Shown here: positions 1 through 7,905 of the stretch, in pieces | Position numbering within the stretch: position 1 is the stretch's first letter | Layout: the number at the start of each line of letters is the position of its first letter | Assembly (NCBI RefSeq): GCF_018882465.1 | Contig: NZ_JACVOK010000001.1 | Location: 620,001 to 684,000, forward strand | DNA length: 64,000 bases | Reading direction: 5' to 3' | From: Polynucleobacter sp. 73C-SIWE | Lineage (GTDB): Bacteria; Pseudomonadota; Gammaproteobacteria; Burkholderiales; Burkholderiaceae | Program-made: the position numbers and the translations under genes | Notes under the pieces: generated by a model | What the model was told of the DNA's origin: nothing | The model's database searches: none | What the model saw: only the letters and a program-made list of their open reading frames with translations

Positions 1-538
1 TAAAGGGAACCACTTCAATACCTAAAGCAGTTTCAATCTCGTCCATTAACTCCATGGGCGGCTTAACTTCGCGATCCATCTTATTAATGAAGGTGACAAT
101 TGGCGTATTGCGGGCACGACAGACTTCAAGTAGGCGTAAGGTTTGAGATTCTACGCCGTTAGCCGCATCAATCACCATCAGGGCAGAATCCACCGCGGTT
201 AAAACGCGGTAAGTATCTTCAGAAAAATCTTGGTGACCAGGTGTATCTAATAGATTAATGATGCAGTCGCGATACTCCATTTGCATCACTGAGCTAGCTA
301 CGGAAATACCGCGTTGTTTCTCGATCTCCATCCAGTCGGAGGTTGCATGTCGACTGGCTTTACGGGCCTTAACGCTGCCAGCAATTTGAATAGCTCCGGC
401 GTAAAGCAATAGCTTTTCGGTCAGCGTAGTCTTGCCAGCATCTGGATGAGAAATGATGGCAAAGCTGCGACGTCGTAATACTTCTGCGGCTGGAGTACTG
501 GGGGTGGTGGTTTCGATGTTAATTCTGCGCTTATTAAT
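1..538 (-). CDS. prfC: Peptide chain release factor 3, N-terminal part (runs off the left edge)
   Basis: RF3 is the translational GTPase that recycles RF1/RF2 from the ribosome after termination. The visible ~179 residues hold the GTPase domain: the P-loop [10 protein letters not shown], the G3 box DTPGHQDF and the G4 box NKMDR, in the expected order, and the switch-region run [27 protein letters not shown] is readable just after the P-loop. The gene leaves the window before the beta-barrel domains. The frame is closed upstream by TAG at 539-541, and between that stop and the P-loop there is no ATG, GTG or TTG. The only candidates are ATT at 536-538, ATT at 521-523 or ATC at 515-517, so the start shown is a maximum extent. 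It lies 35 bases behind the pseudouridine synthase gene and may be co-transcribed. A TATAAT at 553-558 on this strand could also start a very short leader. Identity is certain; the start is not. Confidence 0.9.
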   Translation of the reverse strand, partial: MNKRRINIETTTPSTPAAEVLRRRSFAIISHPDAGKTTLTEKLLLYAGAIQIAGSVKARKASRHATSDWMEIEKQRGISVASSVMQMEYRDCIINLLDTPGHQDFSEDTYRVLTAVDSALMVIDAANGVESQTLRLLEVCRARNTPIVTFINKMDREVKPPMELMDEIETALGIEVVPF

Positions 539-573
539 CTAGTTTGGATGCAATTATAAGCGGGCGCGCCTGA

Positions 574-1311
574 CTAGAATTGCTCTTCAGGCCTGACAAA
601 TCGCCATTGACCTGGTGGCAGTGGGCCAAGAGAAATCCGACCCATTCTGACGCGCTTGAGGCCAATGACCTTGAGTCCAACCATTTCACACATTCTGCGG
701 ATTTGGCGCTTGCGGCCCTCGCGCAAAACAAAGCGTAATTGATCTTCATTTTGCCAACTGACTTGTGCTGGCTTGAGGGCAACGCCATCCAAAGAGAGGC
801 CATGTTTTAGGCGATCCAAATCTTCAAAAGAAAGAGCTCCCTCAACGCGAACTAAATACTCTTTTTCAATTGGACTGTTTTCACCAATTAATAACTTGGC
901 AATACGACCATCTTGGGTCAGCACCAATAATCCAGTAGAGTCAATATCAAGCCTTCCGGCCGGCGCTAAGCCTTTGGTATTAAAGCGGGGGTTGCGGCCT
1001 TTATCAAGCGGGCTACTAAAATAGTTCTCAGGCGTAATTAAAGAAGCTGCCGGTTGATACTCTTGCTCATCGTCATAGTGAGAGATGTATCCAACGGGCT
1101 TATTCAGAATGACGGTAATACGAGACGCTTGTTGGGCCTTAGCACCAGACTGCAATTCAATTTTTTGATGTCGATAAGCACGTACGCCAAGTTCGTTCAC
1201 TACTTCGCCGTCAACCGATACAAGACCTTGCTCAATATAAGAGTCTGCTTCGCGACGCGAGCATAGCCCTAATTCAGATAACAGTTTCGAAACGCGTACT
1301 TTTTCTTCCAT
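574..1311 (-). CDS. RsuA/RluB/RluF-family rRNA pseudouridine synthase
   Basis: The protein isomerises a uridine in ribosomal RNA to pseudouridine. From this start it has an N-terminal S4 RNA-binding domain (RVSKLLSELGLCSRREADSYIEQG), then the catalytic domain with the motif GRLDIDSTGLLVLT, where the first Asp is the catalytic residue, and a C-terminal EGRKRQIRRMCEMVG segment typical of the RsuA/RluB/RluE/RluF branch. I chose the ATG at 1309-1311, which begins directly before the S4 domain; an in-frame TTG at 1354-1356 would add 15 residues with no domain content. Which rRNA position is modified cannot be read from the sequence: RluB and RluF-like are both possible. It sits upstream of prfC on the same strand, so both encode translation functions. 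Confidence 0.85.
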   Translation of the reverse strand: MEEKVRVSKLLSELGLCSRREADSYIEQGLVSVDGEVVNELGVRAYRHQKIELQSGAKAQQASRITVILNKPVGYISHYDDEQEYQPAASLITPENYFSSPLDKGRNPRFNTKGLAPAGRLDIDSTGLLVLTQDGRIAKLLIGENSPIEKEYLVRVEGALSFEDLDRLKHGLSLDGVALKPAQVSWQNEDQLRFVLREGRKRQIRRMCEMVGLKVIGLKRVRMGRISLGPLPPGQWRFVRPEEQF

Positions 1312-1411
1312 GCCTGCATTATCCGTTAAGGGATGGGCTTGAGTGGTGTGGGGCAATATCGCAGATTGGCTAAACTGGATGAGTCACGAATATTAAATAA
1401 GAGAAAACAAC

Positions 1412-2740
1412 ATGACTGCTAGCTTAAAAAAGCCGCCAATTTATAAAATTCTTTACTTTCAAGTACTTATGGCCGTCTTAATTGGGGTTTTGCTTGGCAA
1501 CTTTTACCCGTCCATTGGCGTAGAAATGAAACCCTTTGGCGATGCCTTTATTAAAGGTATCAAGATGTTAATTGCACCCATTATTTTTTGTACGGTTGTA
1601 GTTGGCATTGCTGGCATGGAAGACATGAAGAAAGTTGGCAAAACTGGTGGTATCGCTCTGCTGTACTTTGAGATTATGAGCACCATTGCTTTAATTGTTG
1701 GCCTCATTGTGGTCAATGTGCTTCAGCCAGGTGTTGGCATGAATATTGATCCAGCAAGCTTAGATACCAAAGGTATTGATGCTTACACTGGTCCTGGAAA
1801 GATGGCTAGCACTACCGAATTTTTGCTGAACATTATTCCAACTACAGCAATAGATGCATTTGCAAAAGGTGAAATTTTGCAAGTGTTGTTCATTGCAATT
1901 TTGTTTGGATTTGCGCTGCATCGTTTTGGTGGCCGCGGAACTATGGTCTTTGATTTGATCGAAAAATTCTCACACGTTTTATTCGACATCATTGGCATCA
2001 TCATGAAATTTGCTCCAATTGGGGCTTTTGGTGCAATGGCTTTCACTATTGGCAAGTATGGGGTTGGCTCACTTTTCTCCTTAGGGAAATTGATGGGAGC
2101 TTTTTATATCACTTGCTTACTTTTTGTTTTTATTGTGCTGGGAATTGTGGCTCGTCTAAATGGCTTCAGTATCTTTAAATTTGTGCGCTACATTAAAGAA
2201 GAGCTTCTAATTGTTTTGGGTACTTCATCATCAGAATCTGTTTTGCCGCGGATGATGGAAAAGATGGAACTATTAGGCGCTAAGAAAAGTTGTGTGGGTT
2301 TAGTAATTCCAACGGGCTACTCATTTAATTTAGATGGGACATCTATTTATCTAACGATGGCCGCAGTCTTTATTGCTCAGGCAACTGATACCCCGATGAC
2401 AATTACCCAGCAAATAACACTATTGCTGGTTCTCTTGCTTACTTCAAAAGGCGCAGCAGGCATAACGGGTAGCGGGTTTATTGTATTAGCCGCAACTCTT
2501 TCTGCAGTTGGTCATGTGCCCGTTGCCGGATTGGCAATTATTTTGGGCATTGATCGCTTTATGTCTGAAGCGCGCGCCTTGACGAATTTGGTTGGTAATG
2601 GCGTCGCCACGATTGTTGTTGCAAAGTGGACTGGCGAGTTAGATGAAAAACAATTATCTTCGGTGCTCAATAAAGATAACTGGATGGAGGCTCAAGAGCC
2701 CGAAGTATTTCTAGATCAGAAGCAAGATAAGATGCACTAA
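1412..2740 (+). CDS. dctA: C4-dicarboxylate transporter DctA (proton/sodium symporter)
   Basis: This inner-membrane symporter of the DAACS (glutamate/aspartate:cation) family imports succinate, fumarate and malate. The 442-residue protein is almost collinear with E. coli DctA: the N-terminal [11 protein letters not shown] helix, the serine-rich re-entrant motif TSSSES (271-276), the substrate/cation motif NLDGT (306-310), and the [24 protein letters not shown] block followed by [18 protein letters not shown]. The close match across the substrate-binding loops favours dicarboxylates over glutamate. It is a lone gene, divergent from the pseudouridine synthase and ending one base before the convergent kinase gene, so there is no room for an intrinsic terminator between them. 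No two-component dctBD system lies nearby. Confidence 0.95.
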   Translation: MTASLKKPPIYKILYFQVLMAVLIGVLLGNFYPSIGVEMKPFGDAFIKGIKMLIAPIIFCTVVVGIAGMEDMKKVGKTGGIALLYFEIMSTIALIVGLIVVNVLQPGVGMNIDPASLDTKGIDAYTGPGKMASTTEFLLNIIPTTAIDAFAKGEILQVLFIAILFGFALHRFGGRGTMVFDLIEKFSHVLFDIIGIIMKFAPIGAFGAMAFTIGKYGVGSLFSLGKLMGAFYITCLLFVFIVLGIVARLNGFSIFKFVRYIKEELLIVLGTSSSESVLPRMMEKMELLGAKKSCVGLVIPTGYSFNLDGTSIYLTMAAVFIAQATDTPMTITQQITLLLVLLLTSKGAAGITGSGFIVLAATLSAVGHVPVAGLAIILGIDRFMSEARALTNLVGNGVATIVVAKWTGELDEKQLSSVLNKDNWMEAQEPEVFLDQKQDKMH

Positions 2741-2741
2741 A

Positions 2742-4160
2742 TTAAGTTCTAACAATATGTACGCTGCATGGAGCTTCCTCAACAATCTTTGTCATGGAGG
2801 TTCTCCAGGGCGTTACTATGTTGGGGGATTTGTGTGATGCTCCAATCAAGATGAGAGAGGCATCATTATCTTTTGCAAACTCGACAATCCGTGATGCGGG
2901 ATCCATTGCTTCAAGGACGTGATAAGAGATTCGCTCTGGAGGAAGCTTCAAGGGCTTTGCCCATTCCATTAATTGGACTAAGTGACCACGCACAATGCCG
3001 CTTGCGGTTTCATTTTCTTGATTGCCCTCAAAAGTGGGAGTGCTGCTAATTGTGCTTAAGCAAACTAAACGACCCTCAGGATAAGCGAGTAATAAGTTTT
3101 TGGCAGTGAGTTGCATGCGCTCTCGTAAATCTTCATCTGATTGTCTTGTATCAATCGCAGCAATCATTAATGGCGCATCATAATTGCCCATGCTCGGCCG
3201 CGGACTTGGCGAGGGCTCGTAGCCTGCAGCCTTAAACATGCCTTTAAGGTTCTGCCAAAAACTGAGTGGCTCAACTCGATCGGCCCTTTCGGTGAGTGTG
3301 ACGCCTTCAGGATCCCGCAATACTTGACGCAAGCGTGCGGCACTTTGATATCGATCTGCAGCTCGTGGCTCTAGACATCTTAGGATTACCTCTTGTAGCC
3401 AGCGAGGAATTTCTCGGCGGATTGCCCGCGGTGGGAATGGCTTTGCCCACATGCGTCTTCTCAAGCCACTCAGGCTTTGTGGGTTACCAAATGGTAATTC
3501 CCCAGTTAAGAGTTCGTACATGATGACGCCGATGGAGTAAATATCGCTGCGCGCATCAGAACGAATGCCGGTTACTTGCTCCGGTGAAATATAAGGTGCA
3601 GAGCCTACGCCCTTACGCATTTCTTCGGCAAGTAAATCGGGGTAACGCGCATGATGAGACAGACCAAAATCGATAAGCGTTAATTTGCCTTTGTCGTCAA
3701 TCAGAATATTTTCTGGCTTGATGTCAAGATGAATTGCATCTTGTGAGTGCAAAGATTGAACTGCTTGCGCAAGATCCGCCCCAATCTTTACTACTTCATC
3801 AACGGTAAAAACCTTATCTTCCTTGATATAGTCTTCTAGCGGGCGACCCTCAATTCTTTCCATTGCAATATATGGGCGGGTTGCCATATTGCCAGCCCCC
3901 AAGAACTTGGGAACATGGGGGCTCTTGAGAGAGCGAAGAATCGTGAGCTCAGTTTCAAAGCCAATTAAGCTCTCAACGGGCTGGTCTCTCCCAACTCGTG
4001 GAATCTTCAGGAGGATGGGAACATCAATGCCCTCCTTAGTAGCGGTAAAAAGAGTAGCCATGCCGCCTCTATGAACTTCTTTTCCCAGCACAAAGCCATC
4101 AACTACTTTGCCCTCTTGGAAAATATCATCTACTGCCTCAATTTCAGTATTGATAGACAT
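2742..4160 (-). CDS. Serine/threonine protein kinase fused to a universal stress protein domain
   Basis: A 472-residue bifunctional protein. Residues ~20-285 are a Hanks-type kinase: a glycine-rich loop (HRGGMATLF, 30-38), the ATP-anchoring Lys in LLKIPR (K52), the catalytic loop HLDIKPEN (144-151) with D146, the magnesium motif DFG (164-166) and the SPE motif at 192-194. The residue before the catalytic Asp is Leu instead of Arg, making this a non-RD kinase. Residues ~330-472 form a UspA-like domain ending in ILIGASHK.. and a CSVHIVRT strand, which is the usual USP end. There is no transmembrane segment or PASTA repeat, so the enzyme should be cytosolic. It starts 3 bases after the phosphoesterase gene and is surely co-transcribed with it. 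The substrate is unknown. Confidence 0.88.
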   Translation of the reverse strand: MSINTEIEAVDDIFQEGKVVDGFVLGKEVHRGGMATLFTATKEGIDVPILLKIPRVGRDQPVESLIGFETELTILRSLKSPHVPKFLGAGNMATRPYIAMERIEGRPLEDYIKEDKVFTVDEVVKIGADLAQAVQSLHSQDAIHLDIKPENILIDDKGKLTLIDFGLSHHARYPDLLAEEMRKGVGSAPYISPEQVTGIRSDARSDIYSIGVIMYELLTGELPFGNPQSLSGLRRRMWAKPFPPRAIRREIPRWLQEVILRCLEPRAADRYQSAARLRQVLRDPEGVTLTERADRVEPLSFWQNLKGMFKAAGYEPSPSPRPSMGNYDAPLMIAAIDTRQSDEDLRERMQLTAKNLLLAYPEGRLVCLSTISSTPTFEGNQENETASGIVRGHLVQLMEWAKPLKLPPERISYHVLEAMDPASRIVEFAKDNDASLILIGASHKSPNIVTPWRTSMTKIVEEAPCSVHIVRT

Positions 4161-4163
4161 CGA

Positions 4164-4916
4164 TTATTTGCCGGTAATTAAGCGATTGGCTAAATCATCT
4201 GGCAAGCCTGCGCGCCTAACTTTATCTGCAGCAGAAAAATGATCATACGGTTCTCGGTGAAAAGTCAGCGTCTCAGACCCAGGCTCAAAAACTGCAAAGC
4301 ACGCTTCTGGGTTTCCATCTCTTGGTTGGCCTAGAGACCCAACAATCCCAACCCACTGGCGATGTTGTAGAACAGGAATTTCATCACCAGGATGTGGTGC
4401 AAATCGAATGAGTTTACCAACAGCGCTTTGATAAAAAAGCGCTTGCTCATGTGCATGGCCTACAAAGGTATAACTCTTTCCGGAATTTTGCACGCAACGC
4501 CACGCACTCATGCTGTCGGTAATGTAATTCCAGTCAGCAGGGTTGTGTGCAGATGCATGCACAAAACATATATTTTCCTCGTTGACTATCAGGGGTAAAT
4601 TTTTTAGAAATTCAATATGACTTTCTTTAAGCTGAGTCTTGGTCCACTCAATTGCCGCATTGGCACTGGCATTCATTTGGTTACGGCGATCTTTGAAAAC
4701 CGCCTCATCATGATTGCCTAAGATGGCAATTGCCTTTTTTGCATTGACTAAATCTGCAATGCGCTCAATGACCGCTGTCGGGTCTGCGTTATAACCAACG
4801 ATATCCCCTAAAAAAACCATGCGTGTTACGCCAAGCTCTTGAGCTCTGGCCATGCAGGCCACGTAAGCCTCTAGGTTGCTATGAAGATCGGCAAATAGCC
4901 CAATGCGTTCAGTCAT
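4164..4916 (-). CDS. Calcineurin-like metallophosphoesterase (PPP/YfcE type)
   Basis: A 250-residue cytosolic metallophosphoesterase. The dinuclear-metal motifs appear in order: ADLHSN (the D-x-H pair, near residue 9-11), FLGDIVGYNADP (GDxxG), ILGNHDEAV (GNHD) and FVHASAH / FVGHAHEQ (the downstream His ligands). Proteins of this branch include phosphatases and nucleotide phosphoesterases, and sequence alone does not separate them. It lies directly upstream of, and 3 bases from, the kinase-USP gene on the same strand. That arrangement suggests that kinase and phosphoesterase act on the same target or pathway; this is inference. Upstream lies the acyltransferase gene, 25 bases away, so the four minus-strand genes from carbonic anhydrase onward may form one transcript. 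Confidence 0.82.
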   Translation of the reverse strand: MTERIGLFADLHSNLEAYVACMARAQELGVTRMVFLGDIVGYNADPTAVIERIADLVNAKKAIAILGNHDEAVFKDRRNQMNASANAAIEWTKTQLKESHIEFLKNLPLIVNEENICFVHASAHNPADWNYITDSMSAWRCVQNSGKSYTFVGHAHEQALFYQSAVGKLIRFAPHPGDEIPVLQHRQWVGIVGSLGQPRDGNPEACFAVFEPGSETLTFHREPYDHFSAADKVRRAGLPDDLANRLITGK

Positions 4917-4941
4917 CCCTTAATGATAGGTCAAAAGGCCT

Positions 4942-5841
4942 TCAGATAGATGGGTTGTAGGGGTTGTCTTTATTACTAGGCGGATTTTTAAAGCGCTTAT
5001 GGACCCAGTAGTATTCGGCAGGACGAAGACGAATTTCTTTTTCAAAACATTGGTTCAGGCGAGCGGTATCTGCCTTTGGATCTGATCCTGGAAAATTTTC
5101 TAAAGGCTCGCTGATTTGGCAAACATAGCCAGACTCATCAGCTTTCAAGGTGGTAGTCATTAAGCAAACATCAGCGCCAGTAATTTTTGCCAGTCTTGAT
5201 ACGGCTGTAATGGTGTTGGTCTCAATTCCAAAAAAAGGAACAAATTCAGAATCTTTTGTACCGAGATCGATATCTGGGGCAATGATGATGAAATCACCAT
5301 TACGAATCTCCCGAATGATTTCTTTCGAGTTCCCTTGGCGGTCAATTGAGTTGCCGCCAAAGCGATTTCGCCATTCAATAATTTTTTGATTAAAAAATGG
5401 ACTTTTCATTCTCTGAAAAAATCCAGAAGTCCGCGGCCAGTGGTTTTGCTTTGCTAAAGCACTCAAAATAATGCTACCTTCTATTCCGGTGAAATGCATA
5501 TTGACCAAAATTCGAGGCTTTTTATTCTCGAGCTCTACGGCAGATTTAACCTCAATCATATTACTTAGCTGCTTCTTGCTTCCTAGCCAAATAATGCTTT
5601 TTTCAACCAAGCTACGACCAAGTAATCGCCAGTGTTGCTTGCTCAGAAGATCAATTTCAGTTGCATTTAATTCAGGAAAACACAAGCGCAGATTTGTTTT
5701 TACTACCCGATTTCGATCTCCCGGAATGCGTGCAGCAATATAGCCCAAGCCATAGCCAATCAACACCAGAAGCCCATAAGGCAAGAGGGAGAGAAGCTTA
5801 AGAATGGCAACTACTGCGTGATTAGAAAAGGATTTGAGCAA
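4942..5841 (-). CDS. Lipid A biosynthesis late acyltransferase (LpxL/HtrB family), copy 1
   Basis: Late acyltransferases add secondary acyl chains to Kdo-lipid IVA at the inner membrane. This 299-residue protein has an N-terminal hydrophobic anchor (roughly residues 8-36), the catalytic HX4E motif as H116/E121 (NMHFTGIEG), the block [15 protein letters not shown] and a C-terminal [12 protein letters not shown]. It is a clear paralogue of the gene at 27222-28121, with long identical blocks such as [11 protein letters not shown] and APDIDLG. The start is TTG at 5841, inside the short gap behind the carbonic anhydrase gene; the upstream Shine-Dalgarno is weak and no ATG is available. Which acyl position it fills cannot be told from sequence. 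Confidence 0.87.
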   Translation of the reverse strand: MLKSFSNHAVVAILKLLSLLPYGLLVLIGYGLGYIAARIPGDRNRVVKTNLRLCFPELNATEIDLLSKQHWRLLGRSLVEKSIIWLGSKKQLSNMIEVKSAVELENKKPRILVNMHFTGIEGSIILSALAKQNHWPRTSGFFQRMKSPFFNQKIIEWRNRFGGNSIDRQGNSKEIIREIRNGDFIIIAPDIDLGTKDSEFVPFFGIETNTITAVSRLAKITGADVCLMTTTLKADESGYVCQISEPLENFPGSDPKADTARLNQCFEKEIRLRPAEYYWVHKRFKNPPSNKDNPYNPSI

Positions 5842-5848
5842 ATGCGAT

Positions 5849-6514
5849 TTACTCGGAGTCGTAGCGGGTTAGAGTTTTTTTGTAACGAACACCCATTTCT
5901 TCAATGGAACTGCAAGACATTCCCAAGTCTTTTACGAGACCCGTATCGAGACGGTATGTCCAGCCATGCACGGTGAGATCTTGGCCACGGCTCCAGGCAT
6001 CTTGAACAATAGTGGTTTCGCAGACGTTCACTACTTGCTCAATCACATTTAATTCACATAAGCGATCTTGACGCTTTGGCGTTGGCAAGACCTCTCCTAA
6101 ATAGCGCTCATGCTTTTGGTGAACGTCTTTGACATGGCGCAACCAATTGTCAGCAAGCCCTATGCGGCGATCACTCAGTGCGGCATGCACACCCGCACAA
6201 CCATAGTGACCGACGACCAAAATATGCTTCACTTTAAGTAAATCAATGGCGAACTGAATCACGGACAAACAATTCAAGTCGGTATGCACAACAACGTTAG
6301 CTACATTGCGATGAACAAATAGTTCGCCTGGCAAAAGGTCAACAATTTCATTTGCTGGGACGCGACTATCGGCACAACCAATCCAGAGGTATTCTGGGGC
6401 TTGTTGATTCACTAAGCGCTTAAAGAATTCAGGATCTTTAGCGACCATGCCTTCAGCCCAGTCGCGATTGTTTGCAAATAGGTGGTCTAGCGTTTTAGAA
6501 CTCTTCATAATCAT
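5849..6514 (-). CDS. can: Beta-class carbonic anhydrase
   Basis: The enzyme interconverts CO2 and bicarbonate in the cytosol, feeding carboxylations such as fatty acid, arginine and pyrimidine synthesis. The zinc ligands and active-site dyad of the beta class are visible: C47-A-D49-S-R51 and H103-Y-G-C106. The length of 221 residues is normal for E. coli Can-like enzymes, and PEYLWIGCADSRVPANEI is the typical context. The protein begins MIMKSSKTLD; a start at the second Met (two codons on) is equally possible. It heads the minus-strand run that continues with the acyltransferase, 7 bases downstream, and is divergent from the DUF167 gene with only 22 bases between start codons. Confidence 0.93.
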   Translation of the reverse strand: MIMKSSKTLDHLFANNRDWAEGMVAKDPEFFKRLVNQQAPEYLWIGCADSRVPANEIVDLLPGELFVHRNVANVVVHTDLNCLSVIQFAIDLLKVKHILVVGHYGCAGVHAALSDRRIGLADNWLRHVKDVHQKHERYLGEVLPTPKRQDRLCELNVIEQVVNVCETTIVQDAWSRGQDLTVHGWTYRLDTGLVKDLGMSCSSIEEMGVRYKKTLTRYDSE

Positions 6515-6536
6515 GGTTTAAGTTTAAAGTACTTTA

Positions 6537-6833
6537 ATGACGCCTAATTGGTTAAAACAAACCCCAAACGGAATTACTCTTAGTTTGCATTGCCAGCCAG
6601 GTGCAAAAATCACCAAAGTGGTTGGCCTACATGACGGTTGTCTAAAAATCTCTTTGCAGGCGCCTGCCTTAGAAAATAAGGCGAATGAGCTTCTATTGGC
6701 CTGGCTTTCGAAACAATTAAAAGTTCCCCAAAAGCAGATTCAGTTCATTTCTGGACAAAATAGCCGAAAGAAACGGGTAGAGGTCTGGGGCCCTATTAGT
6801 CCCGAGCAAATTGTTCAAGCGCTTAAGCCCTAA
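6537..6833 (+). CDS. DUF167 (YggU-like) small protein
   Basis: A 98-residue protein of the DUF167/UPF0235 family, function unknown. The family pattern is clear: QPGAKITKVVG near the start, then SLQAPALENKANELLLAWLSKQLKVPQKQIQFISGQNSRKKRV-type text, in which the A-x-x-x-x-A-N helix and the G-x-x-S-R-x-K turn are conserved. No signal peptide or membrane segment. In proteobacteria these genes commonly sit next to yggT and a YggS-like PLP protein; here the gene stands alone, divergent from carbonic anhydrase. The ATG at 6537 has little recognisable Shine-Dalgarno sequence before it. Confidence 0.8.
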   Translation: MTPNWLKQTPNGITLSLHCQPGAKITKVVGLHDGCLKISLQAPALENKANELLLAWLSKQLKVPQKQIQFISGQNSRKKRVEVWGPISPEQIVQALKP

Positions 6834-7073
6834 ATTTTTGGAAGATCACCAACTTTTGCCTCTGAAATATAGAAAATGACTGAGTCTCAAAAAAATCTAA
6901 AAGATGGCTTTTTAGTTTTTAGTGGAATGATTAAATCTGGTGTAACTACTAATTTTTATTTATCGACAAGCTCTCGGTTGGCTATTTCTTGAGGGAGGAT
7001 CCTCATATACTTGGCAAGAATAGCTTTTGTTACCCAGTAAGGGTTTATGTGGAAATTGATCAAGGATGATCGT

Positions 7074-7439
7074 ATGAATAGGTTTACAAAGTGGCTCTTA
7101 AGCCTTGTTTTAATTGGCTTAGTGGGTATTTCAGTATATACATGGGCAATGCTGACTTGGAGCTATGGAAATGGCGAACGAGCAGGATATGTTCAAAAAT
7201 TCTCCAATCGTGGCTACATTTGCAAGACTTGGGAGGGAGAGTTGGCGATGGTTTCGATGCCTGGCACCATGTCAGAAAAATTCCTCTTTACGGTGCGTGA
7301 AGATGCTGTGGCGCAAAAAATAAATGCTAATTTAGGCAAAAAGGTAGCACTAAAATATCAACAGCATATTGGCCTACCTACAAACTGTTTTGGAGATACA
7401 GAGTATTTTGTCTCCGATATAGTGGTTTTGGATGAGTAA
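7074..7439 (+). CDS. Conserved hypothetical single-pass membrane protein
   Basis: A small protein of 121 residues from this start. It has one N-terminal hydrophobic segment (about residues 8-27) that may be an anchor or an uncleaved signal, followed by a periplasmic part with WSYGNGERAGYVQKFS, two cysteines (YICKTW and PTNCFG) that could form a disulfide, and a short beta-rich tail. I recognise the pattern from small hypothetical proteins of Burkholderiales and Bacteroidetes that are often mislabelled as 6-phosphogluconate dehydrogenase; no catalytic motif supports that label. I chose ATG 7074 because AAGGATGA precedes it at good spacing; an in-frame ATG at 7047 would add nine residues. It is a lone gene before HU. 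Confidence 0.65.
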   Translation: MNRFTKWLLSLVLIGLVGISVYTWAMLTWSYGNGERAGYVQKFSNRGYICKTWEGELAMVSMPGTMSEKFLFTVREDAVAQKINANLGKKVALKYQQHIGLPTNCFGDTEYFVSDIVVLDE

Positions 7440-7551
7440 TTTGTAGTGGTAGTAAAAATTGCTGTATCGCAGCTTTATTTTTGTAATTTTTTGTGGTTAA
7501 AATCATGTAAGCGTAATGTGCGCTGACATCAATATCTATAAGGAGCTTCAC

Positions 7552-7836
7552 TTGAACAAAGCCGAACTAATCGCAGCGATTGCTGACGACGCGGAGATCT
7601 CTAAAGCAAAAGCTGAATTCGCATTGAATTCAGCAATTGAGAATATCATCAAAGCTGTTACCAAGGGCGACTCAGTACAACTGATCGGTTTCGGTACATT
7701 TGCATCCGGCAAACGTGCTGCACGTATGGGCCGTAACCCAAAAACTGGCGAGCCACTCAAAATTGCTGCTGCAAAAACTGTTAAGTTTTCTGCTGGTAAG
7801 GCATTTAAAGATTCAGTTAACAAGCGTAAGAAGTAA
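7552..7836 (+). CDS. hupB: DNA-binding protein HU (beta type)
   Basis: HU is a small histone-like dimer that bends and compacts DNA. The 94-residue protein reads [22 protein letters not shown] at its N-terminus and contains the DNA-binding arm [31 protein letters not shown], with the intercalating Pro in RNPKTG. The start is TTG at 7552, placed by the strong AAGGAG at 7540-7545; an in-frame ATG at 7516 would add 12 residues that no HU has and would ignore that ribosome binding site. A TAAAAT at 7498-7503 may be the -10 element. The gene ends in a strong terminator shared with the converging rodA. Confidence 0.93.
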   Translation: MNKAELIAAIADDAEISKAKAEFALNSAIENIIKAVTKGDSVQLIGFGTFASGKRAARMGRNPKTGEPLKIAAAKTVKFSAGKAFKDSVNKRKK

Positions 7837-7852
7837 TTTTTACTCTGTTGAT

Positions 7853-7880
7853 AAAAAAGCCCGGCATGCCGGGCTTTTTT
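7853..7880 (+). terminator. Bidirectional intrinsic terminator between hupB and rodA
   Basis: A perfect GC-rich hairpin (arms GCCCGGC and GCCGGGC around AT, 7859-7874) is flanked by six A's on the left and six T's on the right. Because both flanks are present it can stop hupB transcripts on the plus strand and rodA operon transcripts on the minus strand. It lies 17 bases after the hupB stop and 26 bases beyond the rodA stop. Confidence 0.92.
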
Positions 7881-7905
7881 ATTTCCTGAAGATTTATTTC
7901 TTTAA

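Noticed and set aside
7047..7073. ATG at 7047 as the start of the small membrane protein
   Set aside because: It adds nine charged residues before the membrane span and lacks a ribosome site; ATG 7074 is preceded by AAGGA at good spacing.
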